From NCBI GenBank assembly GCA_947493945.1, contig CANLSR010000003.1, positions 124,001 to 188,000 of the forward strand: a stretch of 64,000 nucleotides of DNA. Direction: 5' to 3'. Position 1 is the stretch's first letter. The number at the start of each line of letters is the position of its first letter. Source of the DNA: an uncultured bacterium (lineage in GTDB: Bacteria > Bacteroidota > Rhodothermia > Rhodothermales > Rubricoccaceae). The position numbers and the translations under genes were made by a program. This document shows, piece after piece, positions 21,668-28,862 of this stretch. Under the pieces are notes generated by a model that saw nothing but the letters and a program-made list of their open reading frames with translations, had not been told where the DNA came from and made no database searches.

Positions 21668-23179
21668 ATGTCCGACGCCAAGCGCGCCACCTCCATTGCG
21701 CTCCTGATCGCGGCCGCCGTGCTCGGCGGCATCGTGTTCGTCACCTCCGCCGCCAACCTGACCGGGCTGGCGGGCCTGTTCGGCCAGGCCGACGCCCAGC
21801 GCGCCTCCGACGAGGAGGCCGTCGCCACGGCCGAGGACCTGGGGCAGGCCTTCTCGTCGGTGGCCGAGCGCGTCAACCCGGCCGTCGTCCAGGTCCGCGC
21901 CACCAAGCTGTCGACGGGCCGGCGCGACCCGTTCTCCATGTTCGGCGGCGGCGGCGGCGGCGACCAGAGCGGGTTGGGCAGCGGCGCCTTCGTGAGCGCC
22001 GACGGCTACGTGGTCACCAACAACCACGTGGTCGAGGACGCCGACGAGCTGTCGGTGGTCCTGTTCGACGGCCGCGAGCTGGACGCCGAGGTGGTCGGGA
22101 CCGACCCGTTCTCGGACCTGGCCGTGCTCCAGGTCGAGGGCGACGACTTCCCGTCCGTCGGCTTCGGCGACTCCGACGCGCTCCGGGTGGGCCAGTGGGT
22201 GCTGGCGTTTGGGAGCCCGCTCTCCGAAGAGCTCTCCAACACCGTCACGTCGGGCATCATCTCCAGCCTGGGCCGTTTTTCGGGCTCGACGGACCCGCGC
22301 GGCCGGCCGACGATCGCGAACTACATCCAGACCGACGCGGCCGTGAACCCGGGCAACTCGGGCGGGCCGCTGGTGAACCTGCGCGGCGAGATCGTGGGCA
22401 TCAACTCGGCCATCGCCACGCGCACGGGCACCTACAACGGCATCTCGTTCGCCATCCCGTCCAGCATCGTCCGCTCGACGGTCGAGCAGATCATCGACAA
22501 CGGCGTCGTGGAGCGCGGCTACCTCGGCATCTCCTTCCGCGAGGCGCCGGCCACGCTGCGCCGCCGCAACGGCGTCGGGCCGGGCGCGGCCGTGGTCGCC
22601 GGCGTCTCCGAAGACTCCGAGGGCCGGACGCCGGCCAGCGACGCTGGCCTCCGGGTCGACGACCTCATCACGGGCATCGACGGCGTGACGCTGACCGACA
22701 ACCGCCAGATCGTGTCGCTGATCTCGAACAAGCGGCCCGGCGACGCGGTCGAGATCACCTACAACCGCGACGGCGACGAGCGGACGGCCCGCGTTACGCT
22801 GGGCCGCCGCCCTAGCGCCGAGGACATCAGCCAGGCCAACCCCAACGCCCGTCCCAACCGCCAGCGCGAGCCGGCACGGGCGCCGGCCCGAGCCGAGGTG
22901 CTGGGCATGACGCTCCAGACGGTCACGCCCCAGACCGCCCGCCAGCTCGGCGGGAACGTCCAAGGCGTCGTCGTGGTGGATGTCGAGCGCTCCAGCGAGG
23001 CCTTCCGCGACGCGAACATCACGCCCAACATGGTGATCACCGAGGTCGAGCGCCAGCCCGTCGCGTCGGTCGCCGAGTTCGAGGCGGCGCTGGCCGACGT
23101 CAAGCGCGGCGACACGTTTTTGCTGCGGGTCCAGGCCGGACGAGACGCCTCGTTTCTGACCGCGCTCACCAAGCCGTAG
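21668..23179 (+). CDS. DegP/DegQ-type periplasmic serine protease
   Basis: The 503-residue protein has an N-terminal membrane or signal segment (TSIALLIAAAVLGGIVFVTS). A trypsin-like domain follows with the full triad: His in VVTNNHVVEDAD, Asp in DPFSDLAVLQV and Ser in NPGNSGGPLVN. Two PDZ domains come next (about 285-385 and 405-500). It degrades or refolds damaged envelope proteins in the periplasm. The linker between the PDZ domains is rich in Asn, Pro and Arg. It ends 62 nt before the cupin gene and could be transcribed with it. Confidence 0.93.
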   Translation: MSDAKRATSIALLIAAAVLGGIVFVTSAANLTGLAGLFGQADAQRASDEEAVATAEDLGQAFSSVAERVNPAVVQVRATKLSTGRRDPFSMFGGGGGGDQSGLGSGAFVSADGYVVTNNHVVEDADELSVVLFDGRELDAEVVGTDPFSDLAVLQVEGDDFPSVGFGDSDALRVGQWVLAFGSPLSEELSNTVTSGIISSLGRFSGSTDPRGRPTIANYIQTDAAVNPGNSGGPLVNLRGEIVGINSAIATRTGTYNGISFAIPSSIVRSTVEQIIDNGVVERGYLGISFREAPATLRRRNGVGPGAAVVAGVSEDSEGRTPASDAGLRVDDLITGIDGVTLTDNRQIVSLISNKRPGDAVEITYNRDGDERTARVTLGRRPSAEDISQANPNARPNRQREPARAPARAEVLGMTLQTVTPQTARQLGGNVQGVVVVDVERSSEAFRDANITPNMVITEVERQPVASVAEFEAALADVKRGDTFLLRVQAGRDASFLTALTKP

Positions 23180-23241
23180 CCGCCCCGCCGACCGCCGGCG
23201 CCAGCCGCTGGCGGCCGGTGTCGCCGCAGGCCCCGACGCTC

Positions 23242-23604
23242 ATGCCCGCTCCGAAAGTCGCCCTCGCCGAGGCCTTCGCGTCCGTCACGGAGCACTGGCG
23301 GCCCCACGTCGTCGCCGAGCTGAACGGCCAGGAGGTCAAGGTGGCGCGCGTCCAGGGCGCGTTCGTGTGGCACACCCACGACGTGGACGAGATGTTCTGG
23401 GTGGTGCGCGGCCGGCTGCGGATCGAGCTGCGCGATGGGGCCGTCGAGCTGGGGCCGGGCGAGCTCTACGTGGTGCCGGCCGGCGTAGAGCACCGGCCCG
23501 TCGCCGAGGCCGAGGTCGAGATGGTGCTGTTCGAGCCCGCCGGCGTGGTCAACACGGGCGACGCGGCACCGTCGGCCCTGACGGCGCCGAGAGCCCAGCT
23601 CTAG
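23242..23604 (+). CDS. Single-domain cupin protein
   Basis: The 120-residue protein has the two cupin motifs: VWHTHDVDEMFWVVRGRLRIEL with a 2-His metal set and a Glu, and PGELYVVPAGVEHRPVA with the last His. It should form a small beta-barrel binding a divalent metal, but the substrate is unknown; relatives are often annotated as sugar isomerase-like or plain cupins. The ATG at 23242 is preferred over the upstream GTG of the track. Its TAG stop shares the tetranucleotide CTAG with the stop of the convergent flavoprotein gene. Confidence 0.85.
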   Translation: MPAPKVALAEAFASVTEHWRPHVVAELNGQEVKVARVQGAFVWHTHDVDEMFWVVRGRLRIELRDGAVELGPGELYVVPAGVEHRPVAEAEVEMVLFEPAGVVNTGDAAPSALTAPRAQL

Positions 23605-25265
23605 CCGTCGTCGCCGACCTCGTTGAGGCGCACCTGAAGATCCGCGCCGGAGCGGACGTCGTCGGGCGTGGGCGTCTCGCCGCGCGCCATCAGCCGGTGG
23701 AAGGCCGCCGCGTCTTTGTCGCGGCCGACGGCCGCGATCGCGCGCACCTCGCCGTCTTTGACGTAGGCCGCCACGAACTGGCGGTCGTCGAGCGAGCCGT
23801 CGACGATCACCTCGTCCCACTCCTGGGTGTGGCCGACGTAGCGCAGGCTGACGCCGTTCTGGCCGGACCAGAAGTAGGGCACGCCGTCGAAGGCGTGGGG
23901 GACAGCCGTCGGGTCGGCGTCGACCAGCATGTTGCGCGCGGCCGTGCGGCCGTGCTGCTGGGCCAGCCGCCAGTGCTCGATGCGGACCGTCCCGTGCGCG
24001 CCCGGAAACGCGGCCACGTCACCGGCGGCGAACAGGCCCGGCACGGCGCGGAGCGTCTCGTCCACGACCAGCCCGCCGTCGTCGCGGCGGAAGTCGGCGC
24101 CTTTGAGAAACTCAGTGGCCGGCGTCACGCCGACGCCCATCACCACCAGCTCGGCCTCGACGGGCTCGCCCTCTGCCAGCACCACGCGCAGCCGGCGCGG
24201 CGTGCCGGCGTCGGGGTCCGAGGCGACGGTCTCGACGCGCTGGACGTCGGCGCCCAGCCGGAACGCGATGCCCTTGTCTTGGGCCGCGCGCTGGAACACG
24301 GCGCCGACCTCGGCGCCCAGGACGTTCTCGAACGGCGTCCCGTCCCGGCCGATCACCGTCACCTGGCGGTCGTCGCCGTTGAGGCTGGCGGCGCTCTCCA
24401 TCCCGATGAACGACGTGCCGATGACGGCGACGGAGCGGGCGCCCTGGGCGCGCTTGACCAGCGTTTGGGCGTCGTGCCACGAGCGCAGCAGGAGCACGCC
24501 GTCGAGGTCGGCGCCGGGCAGGTCGAGCCGGCGCGGGAGGCCGCCCGTGGCGACGAGGGCGGCGTCGTAGGCCACGTCCTCGCCGTCCTCGAACGAGACC
24601 GTCCGGGCGTCCGGGTCGAGGGCCGTCACCACGCGGTCGGTCCAGGTCTCGATGGCGCGGGCGTCGTAGAATGAGCCGTCGCGCAGGCGGAGCGCGTCGT
24701 CGCCCGCGTCGCCGGCGAGGTAACCCTTCGACAGCTTGGTGCGGTCGTATGGCGTGTGCGTCTCGCGCGTGATCATCGCCAGCCGGCCGCGGTAGCCGCG
24801 CTCGCGGAGCTCCTCGGCGCAGGCCTGGGCCGCGGCGCCGGCGCCGACGAGCAAGAACAGACGGTCGTCGGCTTGCTGCGACGCGTCGGCCATCTCGGGG
24901 ACGCGGCCGTCGCTCTCGTGGTAGTCGACGCCCTTGCCGTGCGCGTCGGCGTCGTCGGGCACCCGGACCATCACGCTGTCGCCGTCGACGCGGACGGGGA
25001 ACGTGCGCAGGGCGTCGAGCGCGGGCGGCTGGCAGAGCGCGCCCGAGGCCACGTCGAACTCGGCGTGGTGCCACGGGCAGACGACGGTCGTGCCGTCGAG
25101 CACGCCGGTCGCCAGCGGCGCGCCGTAGTGCGTGCAGAACGCGGTGCACGCGTGGAACTGGCCGTCGACGCGCGCGAGCAGCACGTCGGTGCCGCCGGCC
25201 GAGACCTGGCGCATCTCGCCGTCGGCGAGGTCGGAGGTGGCGGCGACGCGGACAAAGTCGGGCAT
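23601..25265 (-). CDS. Rieske-ferredoxin/FAD-dependent pyridine-nucleotide oxidoreductase fusion
   Basis: The 554-residue protein joins an N-terminal Rieske [2Fe-2S] domain to a putidaredoxin-reductase-like flavoprotein. The cluster ligands are in FCTHYGAPL and VVCPWHHAEF. The flavoprotein part has FLLVGAGAAAQACAEEL for FAD, ARSVAVIGTSFIGMESA for NAD(P)H, and LFAAGDVAAFP for FAD closure. The architecture matches AIF-like and dioxygenase-reductase proteins that move electrons from NADH to a partner; no oxygenase gene is adjacent. No signal peptide is seen, so it is probably cytoplasmic. Confidence 0.9.
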   Translation of the reverse strand: MPDFVRVAATSDLADGEMRQVSAGGTDVLLARVDGQFHACTAFCTHYGAPLATGVLDGTTVVCPWHHAEFDVASGALCQPPALDALRTFPVRVDGDSVMVRVPDDADAHGKGVDYHESDGRVPEMADASQQADDRLFLLVGAGAAAQACAEELRERGYRGRLAMITRETHTPYDRTKLSKGYLAGDAGDDALRLRDGSFYDARAIETWTDRVVTALDPDARTVSFEDGEDVAYDAALVATGGLPRRLDLPGADLDGVLLLRSWHDAQTLVKRAQGARSVAVIGTSFIGMESAASLNGDDRQVTVIGRDGTPFENVLGAEVGAVFQRAAQDKGIAFRLGADVQRVETVASDPDAGTPRRLRVVLAEGEPVEAELVVMGVGVTPATEFLKGADFRRDDGGLVVDETLRAVPGLFAAGDVAAFPGAHGTVRIEHWRLAQQHGRTAARNMLVDADPTAVPHAFDGVPYFWSGQNGVSLRYVGHTQEWDEVIVDGSLDDRQFVAAYVKDGEVRAIAAVGRDKDAAAFHRLMARGETPTPDDVRSGADLQVRLNEVGDDG

Positions 25266-25423
25266 GGGCGGAGGCGCGGGCGGAGAGGCCGTCGGTCACG
25301 ACCGCCAGCGGCGCGGGTTCCAGACCGAGCGCGCGTCCGGCCGTTCCTGCGCCCGGCCCGACTGGCGGAGACGGCCGGCAGGTGCGTCGGCCTCGCCAAC
25401 GAGAGCCGCCAGCGGGGCGCGGT

Positions 25424-27088
25424 CTAGTCGCGCTCGTACACCGCCTGGCCATCCACGTAGGTTGCGACGACCTCGGTGTCCAGGATCTGCTCCGGCGGGA
25501 CGGCCATCACGTCCTGGGACAGAACCACAAAGTCGGCACGCTTGCCGGGCTCGATGCTGCCCACCTCGTCCTCCATGAATCCGGCGTAGGCGGCGTCCAG
25601 CGTGAAGCCCTTCAGCGCCTCGGCGCGCGTGAGCGTCTGGTTGCCGTACCAGCCGCCGGCCGGCCGGTCGTCGGCGTCCTGGCGCGTGACGGCGGCGTGG
25701 AAGCCCAGCAGCGGGTCGACGCGCTCGACGGGGAAGTCGCTGCCGAGCGCGAGCCGCGCCCCGGCGTCGATCAGCCGGCGCCAGGCGTAGGCGCCGCGCA
25801 GGCGGTCGTCGCCCAGCCGCTCGCCGGCCCACGGCATGTCGCTGGTGGCGTGCGTCGGCTGGACGCTGGCGATGACGCCGAGCTCGGCGAACCGCTCGAT
25901 GTCGTCCAGGGTCAGGATCTGGGCGTGCTCGACGCGGTGGCGGCCCGGCCCGCCGCCCGTCCGCTCGATGGCGGTTTCGTAGGCGTCGAGCACGACCTGG
26001 TTGGCCCGGTCGCCGATGGCGTGCGTGTTGACCTGGAGCCCGCACGCCATCGCCGCCCGGACCGTCGCCTGGAGCGCGTCGGGCTGGCGGAACAGCAGGC
26101 CGGTGTTGCCGGGGTCGTCGGCGTAGCCCGCCAGCAGCGCGGCGCCGCGGCTGCCGAGCGCGCCGTCGGCGTAGACCTTGACCGAGCGGACGCGCAGCCG
26201 GTCCTCGGCGATGCCAGCGGGGTTCCGGTCGCAGAACGGCCCGATCTCGTCGGGCGTGATCATGGCGTAGACGCGGATCGGGAACTGGCCGCTGGCCGCG
26301 AACTGGCGGTAGAGTTCGACGGAGGCCAGCGGCGTGCCGGCCTCGTGAACGCCCGTGAGCCCGTAGCGCGCGGTCTCCTGGAGCGCCCGGCGCAGCGCCT
26401 CCTGGGCAAACGCGAGGTCGGGCTCGGGGATGGCGTTTTGGATCAGCCCCTCGGCCGCGTCCACGAACACGCCCGTCGGGCGGCCCCGGTCGTCGCGGAG
26501 GACGGCGCCGCCCTCCATGTCGGGCGGGGCCGGCGCGTCCGGGTCCAGGCCCGCCGCGCGCATGGCCGCCGTGTTGGCCCATCCGGCGTGGCCGTCCACG
26601 CGGCCGAGGAAGACCGGCCGGTCGGGGAAGGCCTCGTCCAGGTCGGCGCGCGTGGGGAAGCCGCCGTCTCCGCCCCAGTCGTTCTGGTCCCAGCCGCGGC
26701 CCGTGACCCAGGCGCCGTCGGGCAGCGTCTCGGCAAACGCCACCAGCCGGTCGACGATCTCGGCCTTGGACGTGGTGCCCACCAAGTCCGCCTGGAGGAG
26801 CGCCTGGCCCAGCCCCATCAAGTGGGCGTGGGCGTCGATCAGGCCCGGCGTGACCGTCTGGCCGTCCAGGTCCATCCGGGGCCAGTCGGCACGGCCCGCC
26901 AGCACCTCGGCCTCGGTCCCGACGGCGACGAACCGCCCGTCCTCGACGGCGAACGCCTGGGCGGTCGGCCGCGCGGCGTCGACGGTGTAGACGGTCCCGC
27001 CGTGGACCACCAGCCGCTGGCCGCTGGCGGCGGGCGCCAGCGCGGCGAGGGCGACGAGAAACAGGGCGAAGGCGAGCAGGCGGACCAT
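25424..27088 (-). CDS. Exported YtcJ-like amidohydrolase
   Basis: The 554-residue protein has a signal peptide (MVRLLAFALFLVALAALAPAASG) and an amidohydrolase-3 fold. PGLIDAHAHLMGLG supplies the first metal-binding HxH, NTHAIGD and HRVEHAQIL give further His ligands, LALGSDFPVE gives the catalytic Asp, and GSIEPGKRADFVVL closes the composite domain. It hydrolyses an amide or carbamate-like substrate, probably outside the cytoplasm; the actual substrate is unknown. The 158-nt gap after it holds CGCCAGCG and CTGGCG boxes but no gene. Confidence 0.88.
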   Translation of the reverse strand: MVRLLAFALFLVALAALAPAASGQRLVVHGGTVYTVDAARPTAQAFAVEDGRFVAVGTEAEVLAGRADWPRMDLDGQTVTPGLIDAHAHLMGLGQALLQADLVGTTSKAEIVDRLVAFAETLPDGAWVTGRGWDQNDWGGDGGFPTRADLDEAFPDRPVFLGRVDGHAGWANTAAMRAAGLDPDAPAPPDMEGGAVLRDDRGRPTGVFVDAAEGLIQNAIPEPDLAFAQEALRRALQETARYGLTGVHEAGTPLASVELYRQFAASGQFPIRVYAMITPDEIGPFCDRNPAGIAEDRLRVRSVKVYADGALGSRGAALLAGYADDPGNTGLLFRQPDALQATVRAAMACGLQVNTHAIGDRANQVVLDAYETAIERTGGGPGRHRVEHAQILTLDDIERFAELGVIASVQPTHATSDMPWAGERLGDDRLRGAYAWRRLIDAGARLALGSDFPVERVDPLLGFHAAVTRQDADDRPAGGWYGNQTLTRAEALKGFTLDAAYAGFMEDEVGSIEPGKRADFVVLSQDVMAVPPEQILDTEVVATYVDGQAVYERD

Positions 27089-27119
27089 CGGTCGGGAGGC
27101 GGTGTGCACGCAAGATCGC

Positions 27120-27575
27120 TCATCCGCGCGACGGCTCGCGCTCGACCCACAGCGTCACCGGCCCGTCGTTGACGAGGGCCACCTCCATCGTGGCCCCGAA
27201 CCGGCCCGTCTCGACCGGCCGGCCCAGCGCCTCCGCCAGCCGGGCGGCAAAGGCGTCGTAGAGCGGCTCGGCGGCCTCGGGCCGCGCCGCGCGGATGTAG
27301 CTCGGCCGCGTCCCCTTGCGCACGTCGCCGGCCAGGGTGAACTGGCTCACGACGAGGGCCCGGCCGCCGACGTCCTTGAGCGACCGGTTCATCTTGCCCT
27401 CGCCGTCGGGGAACACGCGGAGCGCGGCCACCTTGTCCGCCAGCCAGTCGCCTTGGGCCTGGCGGTCGCCGTCGACGACGCCCAAGAGCACGAGCAGGCC
27501 GCGGCCGATCTGACCCATGACCTCGCCGTCGACGCGGACGGAGGCCTGTGAGACGCGTTGGACGAGGGCGATCAT
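27120..27575 (-). CDS. dtd: D-aminoacyl-tRNA deacylase
   Basis: The 151-residue protein begins [21 protein letters not shown] and has the two family signatures [16 protein letters not shown] and [10 protein letters not shown] (NxGPVT). Those residues form the dimer-interface site that hydrolyses D-amino acids, and also glycine, from mischarged tRNA. Its length is normal for the family. It follows rdgB after an 87-nt gap that contains a perfect CCGCTGGCGG-family hairpin. Confidence 0.95.
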   Translation of the reverse strand: MIALVQRVSQASVRVDGEVMGQIGRGLLVLLGVVDGDRQAQGDWLADKVAALRVFPDGEGKMNRSLKDVGGRALVVSQFTLAGDVRKGTRPSYIRAARPEAAEPLYDAFAARLAEALGRPVETGRFGATMEVALVNDGPVTLWVEREPSRG

Positions 27576-27595
27576 GGGTCTCGAGGGTCGGGTCT

Positions 27596-27624
27596 CCCGC
27601 TGGCGGAACGCCTCCGCCAGCGGG
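27596..27624. repeat. CCGCTGGCGG-family hairpin between rdgB and dtd
   Basis: Perfect 12-bp arms CCCGCTGGCGGA and TCCGCCAGCGGG flank a 5-nt loop. It may attenuate read-through from rdgB to dtd, but no U-tract follows on either strand. Confidence 0.75.
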
Positions 27625-27662
27625 GTGCGGCGGCTTGTGCGGAGACGACAAGCGGGGCGTCT

Positions 27663-28265
27663 CTACGGGTTGGCGTGCGGGGTGGGGTCGGCGGCTCGCA
27701 TCCAGTCCACGAAGGCGTCGAGGGCGCGGCCGCGGTGGCTGATCTGGTTCTTCTCCTCCGCCGACATCTGGGCGAACGTGCGGCCGTCGCCCTCGACGGG
27801 CCGGAACACGGAGTCGTAGCCGAAGCCGGCCGTCCCGGCCTCCTCGGTCGCGACGATCCCCTCGCACACGCCCTCGAACGTGCGGACCCCATCCTCGTCG
27901 GCGTAGGCCAGGACTGTGCGGAAGCGGGCCGTCCGGGTCTCGGCGCCGGCGAGGTCGGCGAGCAGCTTGCGCCGGTTGTCGTTCGAGTCCGCGTTAGACC
28001 CAGCAAACCGAGCCGAGTGGACGCCGGGGGCGCCGCCCAAGGCATCGACCTCCAGGCCGGTGTCGTCCGCCAGCGCGGGGTCGCCGGCGTGCTCCCAGAG
28101 CGCGAGCGCCTTTTTGGTGGCGTTGCCCGCGAGCGTGTCGGCGTCCTCGTCCACCTCGGGCGCGCCGAGGCTGGCGGCGGTGACCAGCGAGACGTCGAGG
28201 CCGTCGAGGCGGACGGACAGCTCGCTGATCTTGCCGGGGTTGCGGGTGGCGAGGACGATGGTCAT
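27663..28265 (-). CDS. rdgB: dITP/XTP pyrophosphatase (Ham1/RdgB family)
   Basis: The 200-residue protein begins MTIVLATRNPGKISEL, the normal RdgB N-terminus, so I start at ATG 28265 and not at the track start. It has LADDTGLEVDALGGAPGVHSARFAG, AGFGYDSVFRP and NQISHRGRAL, the substrate and Mg-binding motifs. It removes dITP, XTP and similar non-canonical purines from the nucleotide pool. An eight-copy 7-bp tandem repeat lies directly upstream of the start codon and may affect its expression. Confidence 0.95.
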   Translation of the reverse strand: MTIVLATRNPGKISELSVRLDGLDVSLVTAASLGAPEVDEDADTLAGNATKKALALWEHAGDPALADDTGLEVDALGGAPGVHSARFAGSNADSNDNRRKLLADLAGAETRTARFRTVLAYADEDGVRTFEGVCEGIVATEEAGTAGFGYDSVFRPVEGDGRTFAQMSAEEKNQISHRGRALDAFVDWMRAADPTPHANP

Positions 28266-28271
28266 GGGTGC

Positions 28272-28327
28272 GGGAAGCGGGAAGCGGGAAGCGGGAAGCG
28301 GGAAGCGGGAAGCGGGAAGCGGGAAGC
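28272..28327. repeat. Eight perfect tandem copies of GGGAAGC directly upstream of rdgB
   Basis: The 7-mer repeats exactly eight times over 56 nt. On the rdgB strand it reads (GCTTCCC)8 and ends 6 nt before the ATG, placing it in the leader or promoter. Copy-number change would alter leader length by 7-nt steps. Confidence 0.95.
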
Positions 28328-28479
28328 TGCCGCTCGCCGGCGGCTGGCGCCAGTCGGGCGCCACGTTTCCTCCGCCAGTTCCCAAGGTGCCGACGCCTCG
28401 CGTGCTGGCCCGGCCTCGCCTTCCCCCTGTTTTCACTGATCTCGGGACCTCTGTTCTTGGTTGGCGGCCGGCCGTCCTC

Positions 28480-28487
28480 TAGCTTGG
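28480..28487 (+). promoter_or_regulatory. Putative -7 element TAGCTTGG for rpsU
   Basis: The octamer TAGCTTGG lies about 50 nt before the rpsU start, with TTGG boxes 16 and 20 nt upstream that could serve as the -33 element. Confidence 0.45.
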
Positions 28488-28537
28488 TGGGCTACGCTCT
28501 GCGCCTTTCCCTCCCCCACTCACAGACAGGTACCGCC

Positions 28538-28735
28538 TTGGCTATCGGCATCAAAGTTCGCGACAAAGAGTCCATCGACCGCGCCCTGCGCCGCTTTAAG
28601 CGCACCGTGAACCGCGCGCGCGTGCTCCGGACCTACCGCGAGAACATGGCCTTCACCAAGCCGTCGGCCGTCAAGCGCGAGGAGCGCAAGGAGGCCGCCA
28701 AAAAGGCCCGCCGCGCCAACCGCCGCCGGTACTAG
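28538..28735 (+). CDS. rpsU: 30S ribosomal protein S21
   Basis: The 65-residue basic protein reads MAIGIKVRDKESIDRALRR and continues FKRTVNRARVLRTYRENMAF, the bS21 pattern (IKV-R, then a DRALRRFKR-like helix), ending in a Lys/Arg-rich tail. It is part of the 30S subunit platform near the anti-Shine-Dalgarno region. Translation begins at TTG 28538, shorter than the track ORF, because this gives the family's normal length. It is monocistronic, with a promoter-like element upstream and two hairpins downstream. Confidence 0.9.
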   Translation: MAIGIKVRDKESIDRALRRFKRTVNRARVLRTYRENMAFTKPSAVKREERKEAAKKARRANRRRY

Positions 28736-28742
28736 CTGCCCC

Positions 28743-28776
28743 GCTGGCGCCTCGTCTCGGCGAGACGGAGCGCCAG
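28743..28776. repeat. CTGGCGC-type inverted repeat after rpsU
   Basis: Arms CTGGCGCCTCGTCTC and GAGACGGAGCGCCAG pair over 15 bp with two mismatches and a 3-nt loop. It is a variant of the CGCTGGCG palindrome family placed at the rpsU 3' end. Confidence 0.6.
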
Positions 28777-28788
28777 TCGGTCGAGTTT

Positions 28789-28821
28789 GCGCCCGCCCCA
28801 GACTCGGTCTGAGGCGGGCGC
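28789..28821. terminator. Likely bidirectional terminator between rpsU and the TonB gene
   Basis: GCGCCCGCC-C-CAGAC and GTCTG-A-GGCGGGCGC form a 9+5 bp stem with one internal mismatch and a TCG loop. It lies between convergent genes. The U-tract is weak (CCTTGT), so it may end transcription in both directions only partly. Confidence 0.6.
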
Positions 28822-28862
28822 CCTTGTGCCGAGGGCCTGGGCCGGCCGAACGAGCCGCGGCT

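Noticed and set aside
28272-28327. CRISPR-like array
   Set aside because: The 7-bp units have no spacers; this is a simple tandem repeat.
27663-28436. Longer rdgB start that would translate the 7-bp repeat
   Set aside because: RdgB proteins begin with the MTIVLATRNPGK-type sequence, so the repeat is most likely untranslated.
28268-28735. Long ORF including rpsU, and first guess as ribosomal protein S20
   Set aside because: The sequence matches S21 and the normal S21 length is reached with the TTG start at 28538.
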